Below, piece after piece: positions 9,101 through 20,191 of a stretch of 64,000 nucleotides of DNA. The position numbers were made by a program, and so were the translations under genes. Origin of the DNA: Burkholderia latens. GTDB lineage: Bacteria > Pseudomonadota > Gammaproteobacteria > Burkholderiales > Burkholderiaceae. Under the pieces are notes generated by a model, which saw nothing but the letters and a program-made list of their open reading frames with translations, made no database searches and was not told where the DNA came from. Where the stretch lies: contig NZ_CABVPL010000024.1 of NCBI RefSeq assembly GCF_902499045.1, positions 29,096-93,095 of the forward strand. The letters are read 5' to 3'. Every line of letters begins with the position of its first letter. Position 1 is the first letter of the stretch.

Positions 9101-9114
9101 CTGATATAGATCAA
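9101..9114 (+). promoter_or_regulatory. FNR/ANR-like box before the chemoreceptor
   Basis: CTGAT-ATAG-ATCAA differs by one base from TTGAT-N4-ATCAA. It is about 60 bp before the candidate sigma-28 -35 element. Oxygen control of the chemoreceptor is inference. Confidence 0.4.
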
Positions 9115-9174
9115 CCAGGCCCGCCCCGCATGGGTTACAGCGAAAAATAAATCGATGTCAGGGTTTTCGAAGGG

Positions 9175-9202
9175 TAAAGAAAGCATTCTGAATGCCCGTT
9201 AA
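9175..9202 (+). promoter_or_regulatory. Candidate sigma-28 (FliA) promoter
   Basis: TAAA (9175-9178), then 15 bp, then GCCCGTTAA (9194-9202), compared with the flagellar consensus TAAA-N15-GCCGATAA. The spacing is exact and the -10 matches in part. A chemoreceptor gene 70 bp downstream is a typical FliA target. Confidence 0.4.
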
Positions 9203-9273
9203 TACCGGCACGAGCCCGTATCGGGCCGAAGCAGAAATTCCCATCGCCAACCACGCTCGCACAGAGGCACATC

Positions 9274-10911
9274 GTGAAAATCGCCAGAATCACCATCAAG
9301 ACAAAATTGCTTGGCGGCTTCGGTCTGCTCGCCGCAGTGGTCGTGATCGTGTCGGCCATGGCGCTGAAAGCGCTGTCCGACACCAACGACGAGTTTTCCC
9401 GCTACATGAACGGCCTGAATGCGCGGGCAGACCTGTCCGCGCAGATCCGCACGGCGGTCGACCGGCGCGCGATCGCCGCGCGCAACCTCGTGCTCGTGAA
9501 CGCGCCGTCCGACATCCAGGCCGAGCTGGCCGACGTCCAGCAGGCCCACAAGGATGTACAGGATCATCTCGCGAAACTGAAGTCGATGATGGCGAACGCG
9601 ACCGACACGACCGACCGCGCGCGCGAACTGGTTGCCGAGATCGTGCGCGTCGAAGCGAGCTACGGGCCGGTCGCGCTCGACATCGTCGGGCAGGTCCAGG
9701 CCGGCAAGAAGGACGCGGCGATCGCCGATATCGACAACCGTTGCAGACCGTTGCTCGCGCAACTGGTTCGCGCAACCGATGCGTACGCAACCTATACGCA
9801 CGAGCGCGAGCTCGCGATCGCGCAGGCGTTCGCCGATCGCTACACGACCGAGCGCAACCTGCTGTCCGCCATCTGCCTGATCGCGCTCGCGGTTGCAGCG
9901 GGCGGCGGCCTGTGGCTCACGCGCAAGATCACGATGCCCATCATCGCGGCGGTCGACGTCGCGCGCACGGTGGCCAACGGCGATCTCGGCAGCCGCATCC
10001 GCGTGACCGGCAACGACGAGACACGCGACCTGCTCGACGCGCTGCGCACGATGAACACGCGGCTGATCGACATCGTCGGCCGCGTGCGCGATTCGTCGAA
10101 CAGCATCGCGCACGCGGTCGGCGAGATCGCGTCGGGCAATCTCGACCTGAGCCAGCGCACCGAAGAACAGGCGGCGTCGCTGCAGGAAACGGCCGCGACG
10201 ATGGAGGAATTCACGTCGACGGTGCGGCTGAACGCGGAGAACGCGCAGCAGGCGAGCATGCTCGCCGCGAATGCGTCGGACGTCGCGCTGCGCGGCAGCT
10301 CGGTAGTCGGCCGCGTCGTCGACACGATGACGGAAATCGGCCACAGCTCGTCGAAGATCGCGGACATCACCGGGATCATCGAAGGTATCGCGTTCCAGAC
10401 CAACATCCTCGCGCTGAACGCGGCCGTCGAAGCGGCACGCGCGGGCGAACAGGGCCGCGGATTCGCGGTCGTCGCGAGCGAGGTGCGCAGCCTCGCGCAA
10501 CGTTCGTCGACTGCCGCGAAGGAAATCAAGGAGCTGATCTCCGCGTCGGTGCAGACGATCCGCGACGGCTCCGCGCTCGCTGGCGAAGCCGGCAAGACGA
10601 TGACGGACGTGACGCAGGCCGTCGCGCGCGTCACCGACATCATGGGCGAGATCGCGGCCGCATCGGCCGAACAGAGCCGCGGCATCGATCAGGTGAACCT
10701 GACGATCACGCAGATGGACGAGACGACGCAGCAAAACGCGGCGCTCGTCGAACAGGCGGCGGCCGCGTCGAAATCGCTGGACGCGCAAGGCCGCGAGTTG
10801 TCGCAAACGGTGTCCGCATTCAGGATGCCGGCCGGCGGCGACGCGGGCGACGCGCACACGCGTGCGCATGCGGCGGACACCGCGTCGCGCTGGCAGCCTG
10901 CTGCCGTGTAA
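9274..10911 (+). CDS. Methyl-accepting chemotaxis protein
   Basis: A 545-residue inner-membrane chemoreceptor. The first membrane helix spans residues 10-32. A periplasmic four-helix-bundle ligand domain covers about 35-190 and the second helix about 193-215. HAMP follows to about 270, then the cytoplasmic signalling coiled coil. The hairpin tip is the highly conserved EGIAFQTNILALNAAVEAAR at 370-389. Methylation sites probably lie in the EEQAASLQETAATMEE region near 297-312. There is no NWETF-like C-terminal pentapeptide. The start is GTG at 9274 with AGAGG upstream. A sigma-28-like promoter and an FNR-like box precede it. The ligand is unknown. Confidence 0.9.
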   Translation: MKIARITIKTKLLGGFGLLAAVVVIVSAMALKALSDTNDEFSRYMNGLNARADLSAQIRTAVDRRAIAARNLVLVNAPSDIQAELADVQQAHKDVQDHLAKLKSMMANATDTTDRARELVAEIVRVEASYGPVALDIVGQVQAGKKDAAIADIDNRCRPLLAQLVRATDAYATYTHERELAIAQAFADRYTTERNLLSAICLIALAVAAGGGLWLTRKITMPIIAAVDVARTVANGDLGSRIRVTGNDETRDLLDALRTMNTRLIDIVGRVRDSSNSIAHAVGEIASGNLDLSQRTEEQAASLQETAATMEEFTSTVRLNAENAQQASMLAANASDVALRGSSVVGRVVDTMTEIGHSSSKIADITGIIEGIAFQTNILALNAAVEAARAGEQGRGFAVVASEVRSLAQRSSTAAKEIKELISASVQTIRDGSALAGEAGKTMTDVTQAVARVTDIMGEIAAASAEQSRGIDQVNLTITQMDETTQQNAALVEQAAAASKSLDAQGRELSQTVSAFRMPAGGDAGDAHTRAHAADTASRWQPAAV

Positions 10912-11517
10912 TGCGGTCGCGCAAGTCGACCAGCGATGCGCGGCCCGCGCGACGGTGGCCCGCGCGCGCATCGTCGGCTTCGCCCTGCTTCGACCAGCGA
11001 AATGTGCTTGCGTTGACGCGAAGCTGAATTCAACGCTGACGCCGAACGTCGAGAAACGGCAATACGCTGACGCACGCGCAACTGACAGCCTGTTCGCATG
11101 CGCCGCCGCGCGCGAACAGGTCGATCCCTTCCGTATCACCGACAAGATGCGATCGATGGCACACGCGCGCATGACTACCCGCTCGATCGTGCCGCGCGCG
11201 CAATTACCACTCTTCAGCCGCAGATTTCCCGCCGCAGCGCGCCAGTTTCGCGTGTGCGCAAATTTCGGTCCCGCTCCGGTGATACAAGGCATTCGCCGCA
11301 TTGCGCCGCATTCACGCGCGTTTCAACCGCGGCCTCGCACTTTTAAATCGTCCGAATGACGAGTATGCTTAAAAAGCACTCCACGTTCGAACGGCGAATC
11401 GCGTGCCCCTGATTCCCGTCCGATCGTATTGCGGCCCCATCGCGCCACGCGTCGATGGCGGCGTCCGCCTCGCGCCTCGGCCGCACGAACCTTCCCCAAC
11501 CATTCGCAGGAGAGCTG
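10912..11517. other. Intergenic, otsA leader region
   Basis: 606 bp with no convincing gene; open frames on both strands have shadow-like, Arg-rich composition. The last 150 bp before otsA are less GC-rich and include the small palindrome TGCTT-AAA-AAGCA (11366-11378), which may belong to the otsA promoter. A clean AGGAGA lies just before the GTG at 11518. Confidence 0.5.
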
Positions 11518-12924
11518 GTGAGCCGTCTCGTCGTCGTATCCAATCGCATTGCAGATCCCCGTAAAGCCGCCGCCGGCGGGCTCGCCGTGGCCGTGAAAGA
11601 CAGCCTGCAGGAAACAGGCGGCGTCTGGTTCGGATGGAGCGGCAGGCTGCGCGGCGACGGCGAGCGTCCCCCGCACGGCGATGACGTGCAGATCCAGAAC
11701 GTCGGCGGCATCCAGCTCGCGACGATCGATCTCGATCCGCAGGATTACGACGCGTATTACCTCGGCTACTCGAACAACGTGCTGTGGCCGGTGTTCCACT
11801 ACCGGCTCGATCTCGCGCAGTTCGACCGGCGCTTCGCGGACGGCTACCGGCGCGTGAACCAGCTGTTCGCGCGCAAGCTGAGCACGCTGCTGCGCCCCGA
11901 CGATACGATCTGGGTCCACGACTACCAGCTGATTCCGCTCGCGGCCGAGCTGCGCGCGACGGGCTGCACGAATCCGATCGGCTTCTTCCTGCACATTCCG
12001 ATGCCGCCGCCGCCGATCATGGCCGCGATCCCGGAGCACGAGTGGCTGATGCGCTCGCTGTTCGCGTACGACCTCGTCGGCTTTCAGACCGAATCGGACC
12101 TGCTGCACTTCGAGCACTACGTCGAAGCCGAAGCGGGCGCCGCGCGTTTGCCCGACGGCCGTCTGCGCGCGTTCGGCCGCACGTTGTCGGCCGGTGCATT
12201 CCCGATCGGCATCAATGTCGACGAGTTCGCGGCGCTCGCGGAGAATCGCGACGGCATCGACATGTTCGAGCGGATGCGCGACGAGTATTCGCGCCGCCAG
12301 TTGCTCGTCGGTGTCGACCGGCTCGACTACACGAAGGGGCTGCCGCAGCGCGTCCATGCATTTCGCGAGTTGCTCGAACAGTATCCGGAGAACCGCGACC
12401 GCGCGACGCTGATCCAGATCGCCGCGCCGAGCCGCGAGGATCTCGGCGCATACGACGATCTGCGACGCGAGATGGACAGCCTGTGCGGCGCGATCAACGG
12501 CGACTATGGCGAACTCGAATGGATGCCGATGCGCTACATTCACCGCACCGTCGCACGCAAGCGCTTGCCCGGCCTCTATCGCGCAAGCCGCGTCGCGCTC
12601 GTCACGCCGCTGCGCGACGGGATGAACCTGGTCGCGAAGGAATTTCTCGCCGCGCAGGATGAAGCCGATCCGGGCGTGCTCGTGCTGTCGCGCTTCGCCG
12701 GTGCGGCCGAGCAGTTGAAGCCCGCGCTGCTCGTGAATCCGTACGACACGCAAGGCACCGCGCAGGCGATCCAGCGCGCGCTGTCGATGTCGCTCGAGGA
12801 ACGCCGACGCCGGCACGACGCGTTGATGGCGATCGTGCGCAAGACCGACGTGCACTGGTGGCGCGGGCGCTTTCTCGACGCACTCGCGGAAGCGGCCGAA
12901 GTCGCCGCCGCGACGGCGTCCTGA
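11518..12924 (+). CDS. otsA: Alpha,alpha-trehalose-phosphate synthase (UDP-forming)
   Basis: A 468-residue GT-B glycosyltransferase of family GT20, joining UDP-glucose and glucose-6-phosphate to trehalose-6-phosphate. Diagnostic segments are the N-terminal SRLVVVSNR, GGLAVAVKD, WFGWSG, the mid-protein HDYQLIPLA, VDRLDYTKGLPQR and the C-terminal LVTPLRDGMNLVAKE. The start is GTG at 11518 because AGGAGA sits seven bases upstream and the protein then begins at SRLVVVSNR, as in other OtsA proteins; the upstream ATG at 11455 lacks a ribosome-binding site. No otsB phosphatase or trehalase is adjacent. The role is osmotic, desiccation or heat protection. Confidence 0.93.
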   Translation: MSRLVVVSNRIADPRKAAAGGLAVAVKDSLQETGGVWFGWSGRLRGDGERPPHGDDVQIQNVGGIQLATIDLDPQDYDAYYLGYSNNVLWPVFHYRLDLAQFDRRFADGYRRVNQLFARKLSTLLRPDDTIWVHDYQLIPLAAELRATGCTNPIGFFLHIPMPPPPIMAAIPEHEWLMRSLFAYDLVGFQTESDLLHFEHYVEAEAGAARLPDGRLRAFGRTLSAGAFPIGINVDEFAALAENRDGIDMFERMRDEYSRRQLLVGVDRLDYTKGLPQRVHAFRELLEQYPENRDRATLIQIAAPSREDLGAYDDLRREMDSLCGAINGDYGELEWMPMRYIHRTVARKRLPGLYRASRVALVTPLRDGMNLVAKEFLAAQDEADPGVLVLSRFAGAAEQLKPALLVNPYDTQGTAQAIQRALSMSLEERRRRHDALMAIVRKTDVHWWRGRFLDALAEAAEVAAATAS

Positions 12925-12961
12925 CGTCGCGTATCGCGCGTACCTCGCGCGTCGCGCACAC

Positions 12962-13429
12962 TCACACGCCGGTCGTCTCGCGGTCGAGCACCGCGCCGTT
13001 CACGTCCTGCACCGTCACCGAGATCGGTATGCCTTCGCGCATGCTCTCCGTCACCACGCAATAGGCGTCGAACCGGTCGAGCAGGCGCGTCGCGGCCGCG
13101 AGATCGGCCCACGCCTTGCCGACCGACAGCGCCACGGCCATCGCGCCGACACGCACCCTCCCCGCGTCGTTCTGCACCATGTCGACGTCGATATGCGCGG
13201 CCACCGGCTGCGGATCGACGCGCTGTTTTTCCAGCGCGAACAACAGGCTCGCCGCGAGGCAGCTCGCGACCGACGCGGCCAGCAGCCGCACCGGATTCGG
13301 GCCGCGGCCGGCGCCGAGCGGCGGCGGTTCGTCGGTGAGCACCGGCGAAAGATCGGTGCCGGCGAACGTGACTTCGAAACTGAAACGCGCATGCTGCGCG
13401 ACATCGACCGATACGTGCGCCTCGCTCAT
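12962..13429 (-). CDS. OsmC-family protein
   Basis: A 155-residue OsmC/Ohr-fold protein. The two redox cysteines expected of the family are in SVASCLAAS and DAYCVVTESM. Members reduce organic hydroperoxides with lipoyl or thiol cofactors, although this branch (YhfA-like) is less well characterised than Ohr. The N-terminal VSVDVAQHARFSFEVTFAG forms the dimerisation strand region. The ATG at 13429 has GGAG six bases upstream. It sits between otsA and an extra ftsH, so all three neighbours are plausibly stress-related. It converges with otsA with only 37 bp between stops. Confidence 0.8.
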   Translation of the reverse strand: MSEAHVSVDVAQHARFSFEVTFAGTDLSPVLTDEPPPLGAGRGPNPVRLLAASVASCLAASLLFALEKQRVDPQPVAAHIDVDMVQNDAGRVRVGAMAVALSVGKAWADLAAATRLLDRFDAYCVVTESMREGIPISVTVQDVNGAVLDRETTGV

Positions 13430-13568
13430 GGCGACTCCGTGACTGGCAAAAGAGGAAAAGAAAGCCGACGCGACGCCGCGCCGGCGAACATGATGCGCAG
13501 TGCGGGCGCGTGCAACGCGATCGACTTCAGGATCGCGGCCGCTGCCGGCTGCGCGCGAGAGACGCGCT

Positions 13569-15536
<1,968 letters not shown>

Positions 15537-15788
15537 GACATGACATCGGGCCGGCCATACACGCACTGCGTGCGGCGCGCGGCGCCGGCAGCCGCGCGCA
15601 CACGGCGCGCATTTGCGCCGACGCGTTTCGTCGCATGAATGACATCGCGAAGCGCCGCGGGCGCTATGCGCACGGACCGCGCGCCGCAACGCGCCGCCCT
15701 CGCTTTCAGTCTAGTTCGCGCGTGCGCGCCGCGCATCGTCCGACGAACGGCTTTCACCGGCGCCGTCGGCCGCGTTATAGTCGCGTGC

Positions 15789-15806
15789 ATGACACTTTTG
15801 TGACAA
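15789..15806 (-). promoter_or_regulatory. Pho-box-like direct repeat
   Basis: On the plus strand it reads ATGACACTTTTGTGACAA. The complement has two TGTCA cores at an 11-bp period and matches the enterobacterial Pho-box consensus at 15 of 18 positions. It lies in the divergent region, 128 bp before the phosphatase start and 253 bp before ftsH. The minus-strand orientation is unusual for driving the phosphatase. Confidence 0.45.
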
Positions 15807-15933
15807 CCGGCGTCGCGCCGGGCAGCGCCTCGCCCACGTTGCCGGTTGCCGCATCCCGTCCCGCGCCGCGGCAGGCAGCAGGGCGACGCCGCCGCGCATC
15901 GAACGACAACCGCCCATTCGAGGAGCACACGAC

Positions 15934-17598
15934 GTGAACGACACCCCCGATCGCCCCGACGACCTGCCCGCCGATCCCGACCGCCGCCGCATGCTCGGCG
16001 GCCTCGCCGCGCTTGGCGCGGGCGTCGCGCTGGGCGGCTGCGAGACCACGCCGGGCGGCGCGCCGCGCTCGGCGGCCGACCTGCGGCTCGACGAAGCGCT
16101 GCGGCGGCAGGTGCGCCACATCGTCGTGATCTACGCGGAGAACCGCAGCTTCGCGAACCTGTACGGCGACTTCCCGGGCGTCCGGTATCCACTGAGCGAC
16201 GTGCGGCCCGAGCATGCGCAGCAGCTCGATCGCGACGGCAAGACGCCGCTGCCGGTGCTGCCGAAGATCTGGGGCGGGCTCGTGCCGCAGGCGCAGGAAG
16301 TGGACGGCAAGCGCTACGCGATCGCGGAGCGCGACATCGACAAGCTGCCGAACGCGCCGTTCCGGATCGCCGATGCGCAGGGCAAGCCGCTGCCGAACGG
16401 CGTGATCACGCGCGATCTGTGGCATCGCTTCTACCAGAACCAGATGCAGATCGCGGGAGGCCGCAACAACCAGTTCGCCGCGTGGGCCGATTCGGGCGGC
16501 CTCGTGATGGGCCACTACCGCAATTCGGCCGACACGCTGCGACTGTGGAATCTCGCGCGGCAGTACACGCTGTGCGACAACTTCTTCATGGCGGCCTTCG
16601 GCGGTTCGTGGCTGAACCACATGTTCCTGATTTCCGCGCAGCCGCCGATCTATCCGGACGCGCACAAGCATCCGCACGCGGCGAAGCTGCTGTCGAAGGT
16701 CGACGGCGACGACCCGGCCGGCACGCGGCTGACACTCGCGGCCGATTCGCCGGCGTCCGCGCTCGACGGCCCGCCGAAGTTCGCGGTCGACGGGCCGCTC
16801 ACGCCCGACGGCTACGGCGTCAACACGATGGCGCCGCCGTACCAGCCGAGCTACGTGCCGCCGCCCGATCCCGGCAACGCCGCGTATGCGGATCCGTCCG
16901 ACCATCGCGTGATTCCGCCGCAAGGCCATGCGACGATCGGCGATCGTTTGTCGGAGAAGAACATCGACTGGGCGTGGTACAGCGGTGCGTGGCAATACGC
17001 GCTCGAGCATCGGGACACGGGCATGGTGCCGGACTTCCAGTACCACCATCAGCCGTTCAACTACTTCGCGAACTACGCGCCGGGCACCGAAGCGCGCCGC
17101 AGGCACCTGCGCGACGCCGGCCTCGGCGACGATCCGTCGACCAATCACTTCATCGCGGACATCGACGCGGGCCGCCTGCCGGCCGTCGCGTTCTACAAGC
17201 CGCAGGGCAACCTGAACATGCACGCGGGCTACGCGGACGTCGAGTCGGGCGACCGCCACATCGCGCACGTGATCGAACGGATCCGGCGCGGCCCGCAGTG
17301 GGCGAATACCGTGATCGTGATGACGCACGACGAGAACGGCGGCTGGTGGGATCACGTCGCGCCGCCGGCCGGCGATCGCTGGGGCCCGGGCTCGCGGATT
17401 CCGGCGCTCGTGATCTCGCCGTTCGCGAAGAAGGGCTACGTCGATCACACGATGTACGACACGAACTCGATCCTGCGCTTCATCAGCCGCGTGCACGGGC
17501 TCGCGCCGCTCGACGGCGTCGCCGCGCGCGACAAGGCGTTCGCGTCGCGCGGCGCGACGCCGCCGGGCGACCTGACGAACGCGCTCGACCTCGGCTGA
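15934..17598 (+). CDS. Exported phosphoesterase (AcpA / phospholipase C superfamily)
   Basis: A 554-residue member of the PF04185 phosphoesterase superfamily, which covers AcpA-type acid phosphatases and bacterial phospholipases C. The metal-binding and nucleophile region reads YAENRSFANLYGDFPG and the C-terminal metal site THDENGGWWDHVAPP. A DRRRMLGGLAALG segment followed by LGGC near residue 34 suggests a Tat-exported lipoprotein. GAGGAG precedes the GTG start at 15934. It would release phosphate from phosphomonoesters or phospholipids in the envelope. The Pho-box-like element upstream is consistent with phosphate starvation control. Which of the two activities it has is not decided by the sequence. 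Confidence 0.85.
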   Translation: MNDTPDRPDDLPADPDRRRMLGGLAALGAGVALGGCETTPGGAPRSAADLRLDEALRRQVRHIVVIYAENRSFANLYGDFPGVRYPLSDVRPEHAQQLDRDGKTPLPVLPKIWGGLVPQAQEVDGKRYAIAERDIDKLPNAPFRIADAQGKPLPNGVITRDLWHRFYQNQMQIAGGRNNQFAAWADSGGLVMGHYRNSADTLRLWNLARQYTLCDNFFMAAFGGSWLNHMFLISAQPPIYPDAHKHPHAAKLLSKVDGDDPAGTRLTLAADSPASALDGPPKFAVDGPLTPDGYGVNTMAPPYQPSYVPPPDPGNAAYADPSDHRVIPPQGHATIGDRLSEKNIDWAWYSGAWQYALEHRDTGMVPDFQYHHQPFNYFANYAPGTEARRRHLRDAGLGDDPSTNHFIADIDAGRLPAVAFYKPQGNLNMHAGYADVESGDRHIAHVIERIRRGPQWANTVIVMTHDENGGWWDHVAPPAGDRWGPGSRIPALVISPFAKKGYVDHTMYDTNSILRFISRVHGLAPLDGVAARDKAFASRGATPPGDLTNALDLG

Positions 17599-17682
17599 CG
17601 CACGACCGGAGACGGCCGACGTCCATCGGTACGACGGCGCGCCGGTGCAACGCGGTTGCCCTGCGCGCAGCAGAAACGACAA

Positions 17683-17717
17683 CGTCCCGCCACGGCCATC
17701 GAAGCCGGGGCGGGACG
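17683..17717. terminator. Bidirectional hairpin between acpA-like gene and pckG
   Basis: CGTCCCGCC (17683-17691) pairs with GGCGGGACG (17709-17717), with a further GGC/GCC pairing inside the loop. It lies between two convergent genes. On the minus strand a short TGTCGTTTCTG follows. Confidence 0.45.
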
Positions 17718-17755
17718 CCCGTACCGCTTTCAAGTCGTGATGCCGATCCCGCCCG

Positions 17756-19621
17756 TCACGCGCCGATGCGCTGTTCGATCTTCTTCATCGTATCGGTCAG
17801 CTCCGTCGGCAGACGCAGCTTCAGCGTGTCGAACAGCGCCGCATGCAGCGTCAGCTCCTCGCGCCATTCGTCGGCGTTCATCGACGTGACCGCGTCGAAC
17901 TGCTCGCGCGTGAAGTCGAGCCCTTCCCAGTGCAGATCGTCATACGCGGGCGACACGCCGAACGCATGTTCACCGCCGCCGCCGTTGCCTTCGAGGCGAT
18001 CGAGCATCCACTTCAGCACGCGCATGTTCTCGCCGAAGCCAGGCCATACGAACTCGCCGTTCGCGTCCTTGCGGAACCAGTTCACGCAATAGATCTTCGG
18101 CAGCTTCGCGCCCGCGGCTTCGAGCTGCTTGCCGAGCTTCAGCCAGTGCGCGAAATAGTCGCTGACGTTGTAGCCGCAGAACGGCAGCATCGCGAACGGG
18201 TCGCGGCGCACGATGCCCTGCTGGCCGACGGCGGCGGCGGTCGTCTCCGATCCCATCGTCGCGGCCATGTACACGCCTTCGACCCAATCGCGCGCTTCGG
18301 TCACGAGCGGCACCGTCGTCGAGCGGCGGCCGCCGAAGATGAACGCGTCGATCGGCACGCCGGCCGGGTTCTCCCAGTCCGCGTCGATCGACGGGCATTG
18401 CGACGCCGGCGCGGTGAAGCGCGAGTTCGGATGCGCGGCCTTGCGGCCGGTCTCCTTGCCGATTTCGGGCGTCCACGGGTTGCCCTGCCAGTCGGTCAGC
18501 TTCGCGGGCGCCGTGTCGGTCAGGCCTTCCCACCACACGTCGCCGTCTTCCGTCAGCGCGACGTTCGTGAAGATCACGTTTTCCTTCAGCGTCGAGATCG
18601 CATTCGGATTGGTCTTCACGCCGGTGCCCGGCGCGACGCCGAAGAAGCCCGCTTCCGGATTGATCGCGTACAGACGCCCGTCGCGGCCCGGCTTCAGCCA
18701 TGCGATGTCGTCGCCGATCGTCGTGACTTTCCAGCCGTCGAAGCCCCGCGGCGGAATCAGCATCGCGAAATTGGTCTTGCCGCAAGCGGACGGGAACGCC
18801 GCCGCAACGTGATACTTCTTGCCTGCCGGCGACGTCACGCCGAGGATCAGCATGTGTTCGGCCAGCCAGCCCTGGTCGCGGCCCATCGTCGACGCGATGC
18901 GCAGTGCGAAGCACTTCTTGCCGAGCAGCGCGTTGCCGCCGTAGCCCGAGCCGAAGCTCCAGATTTCACGCGTGTCGGGAAAGTGCACGATGTATTTCAC
19001 CGGATTGCACGGCCATCGCACGTCCTGCTGGCCCGGTTCGCGCGGATGGCCGACGCTGTGCACGCATGGCACGAAATCGCCGTCCTCGCCGAGCACGTCG
19101 TACACGTCGCGGCCCATGCGCGTCATGATCCGCATGTTCACGGCCACGTACGGGCTGTCGGACAGCTCGACGCCGACGTGCGCAATCGGCGAACCGAGCG
19201 GGCCCATCGAAAACGGCACGACGTACAGCGTGCGGCCGCGCATCGAGCCGCGGAACAGGCCGTTCAGCGTCTCGCGCATTTCGTCCGGCGCGATCCAGTT
19301 GTTGGTCGGGCCGACGTCGTCGGGCGATTCGGTACAGATGAACGTGCGATCTTCGACGCGCGCGACGTCGGACGGATCGGACTGCGCGAGATACGAGTTC
19401 GGACGCTTCGCCGGGTTCAGGCGAATCAGCGTGCCCTGATCGACCATCGCCTGGCACAGCGCGTCGTATTCTTCCTGCGAGCCGTCGCACCAGACGACGC
19501 GTTCAGGCTCGGTGAGCGCCGCGATGCGCGACACCCAGTCGATCAGCTTGCGATGTTTGACGAATGCCGGGGGAGCGATCAGCGGGCCGTGCGTCGCTTC
19601 GGCCAAAGGGATTTGCGACAT
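17756..19621 (-). CDS. pckG: Phosphoenolpyruvate carboxykinase (GTP)
   Basis: A 621-residue GTP-dependent PEPCK, which converts oxaloacetate to phosphoenolpyruvate at the head of gluconeogenesis. The P-loop is [14 protein letters not shown] with the reactive Cys280. [28 protein letters not shown] and the metal-site region [12 protein letters not shown] are all present and match the GTP-type family, not the ATP-type. The length is normal. The aceA gene lies directly upstream on the same strand but 570 bp away behind its own terminator, so it is a separate unit. Together they suit growth on acetate or fatty acids. Confidence 0.96.
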   Translation of the reverse strand: MSQIPLAEATHGPLIAPPAFVKHRKLIDWVSRIAALTEPERVVWCDGSQEEYDALCQAMVDQGTLIRLNPAKRPNSYLAQSDPSDVARVEDRTFICTESPDDVGPTNNWIAPDEMRETLNGLFRGSMRGRTLYVVPFSMGPLGSPIAHVGVELSDSPYVAVNMRIMTRMGRDVYDVLGEDGDFVPCVHSVGHPREPGQQDVRWPCNPVKYIVHFPDTREIWSFGSGYGGNALLGKKCFALRIASTMGRDQGWLAEHMLILGVTSPAGKKYHVAAAFPSACGKTNFAMLIPPRGFDGWKVTTIGDDIAWLKPGRDGRLYAINPEAGFFGVAPGTGVKTNPNAISTLKENVIFTNVALTEDGDVWWEGLTDTAPAKLTDWQGNPWTPEIGKETGRKAAHPNSRFTAPASQCPSIDADWENPAGVPIDAFIFGGRRSTTVPLVTEARDWVEGVYMAATMGSETTAAAVGQQGIVRRDPFAMLPFCGYNVSDYFAHWLKLGKQLEAAGAKLPKIYCVNWFRKDANGEFVWPGFGENMRVLKWMLDRLEGNGGGGEHAFGVSPAYDDLHWEGLDFTREQFDAVTSMNADEWREELTLHAALFDTLKLRLPTELTDTMKKIEQRIGA

Positions 19622-20130
19622 GGAAATGTCTCCAGATTATTGGGCGGGGATGGGGGATGCGGGGCGCGCCCGCGAGATGGGAAATGCGGTCGGAGTGCAG
19701 GTTGAAGCGACGCGCAAGGCGGGACGCGCGAGCGGAACGCGTGTCGATGCCGCGATGCGGGCGAGAGAATGTGATGTCTCGTATGAGCGTGCGAACGCGA
19801 GTTTCGCCATGCAAGCAACCTGCCGTACAACTCCATGCCGGCCAGCATACCATCGCCGTTATCGGGCGGGCGTTGCGTTGCAACAAGAAACAATTGTGAC
19901 GACGCGCCGGCACGCGCGTTGCAGGCCGGTTCTTTTTACTGCGCCGACGCGCCGGCTTCGGGGACGAATCGACTGAAACGGCCGTGCGGCAAGGGTTTCG
20001 CGCGGGCGGAAAAATTGGCGTCATACGTATGCATGCGACACACGCGAACGCGCGCGGCGCGAATTGGCGTTTTCGCTACTCAGGCAAACCCTGAATTAGG
20101 TTGCGTACACAAACATCTGCGAAACCGCGG
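19622..20130. other. pckG upstream region
   Basis: About 500 bp ahead of pckG with no gene that I can support. It includes the small palindrome GTTGC-GTT-GCAAC (19872-19884) next to the AT-richer CAAGAAACAATTG stretch, which may be part of the pckG promoter. No operator family is recognised. Confidence 0.4.
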
Positions 20131-20137
20131 CTCGAAT

Positions 20138-20171
20138 GAAAAAACGCCAACCCGCGATGAACGGGTTGGCG
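20138..20171 (-). terminator. Rho-independent terminator of aceA
   Basis: CGCCAACCCG (20145-20154) pairs perfectly with CGGGTTGGCG (20162-20171) around a 7-nt loop. Reading the minus strand, the stem is followed directly by TTTTTTCATT. It lies 20 bp after the aceA stop. Confidence 0.85.
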
Positions 20172-20191
20172 CCGTGCCGCTGGTCGGACGA

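Noticed and set aside
10912-11517. Open frames in the gap between the chemoreceptor and otsA
   Set aside because: Both strands give Arg/Ala/Cys-rich translations without start signals or similarity to known folds.
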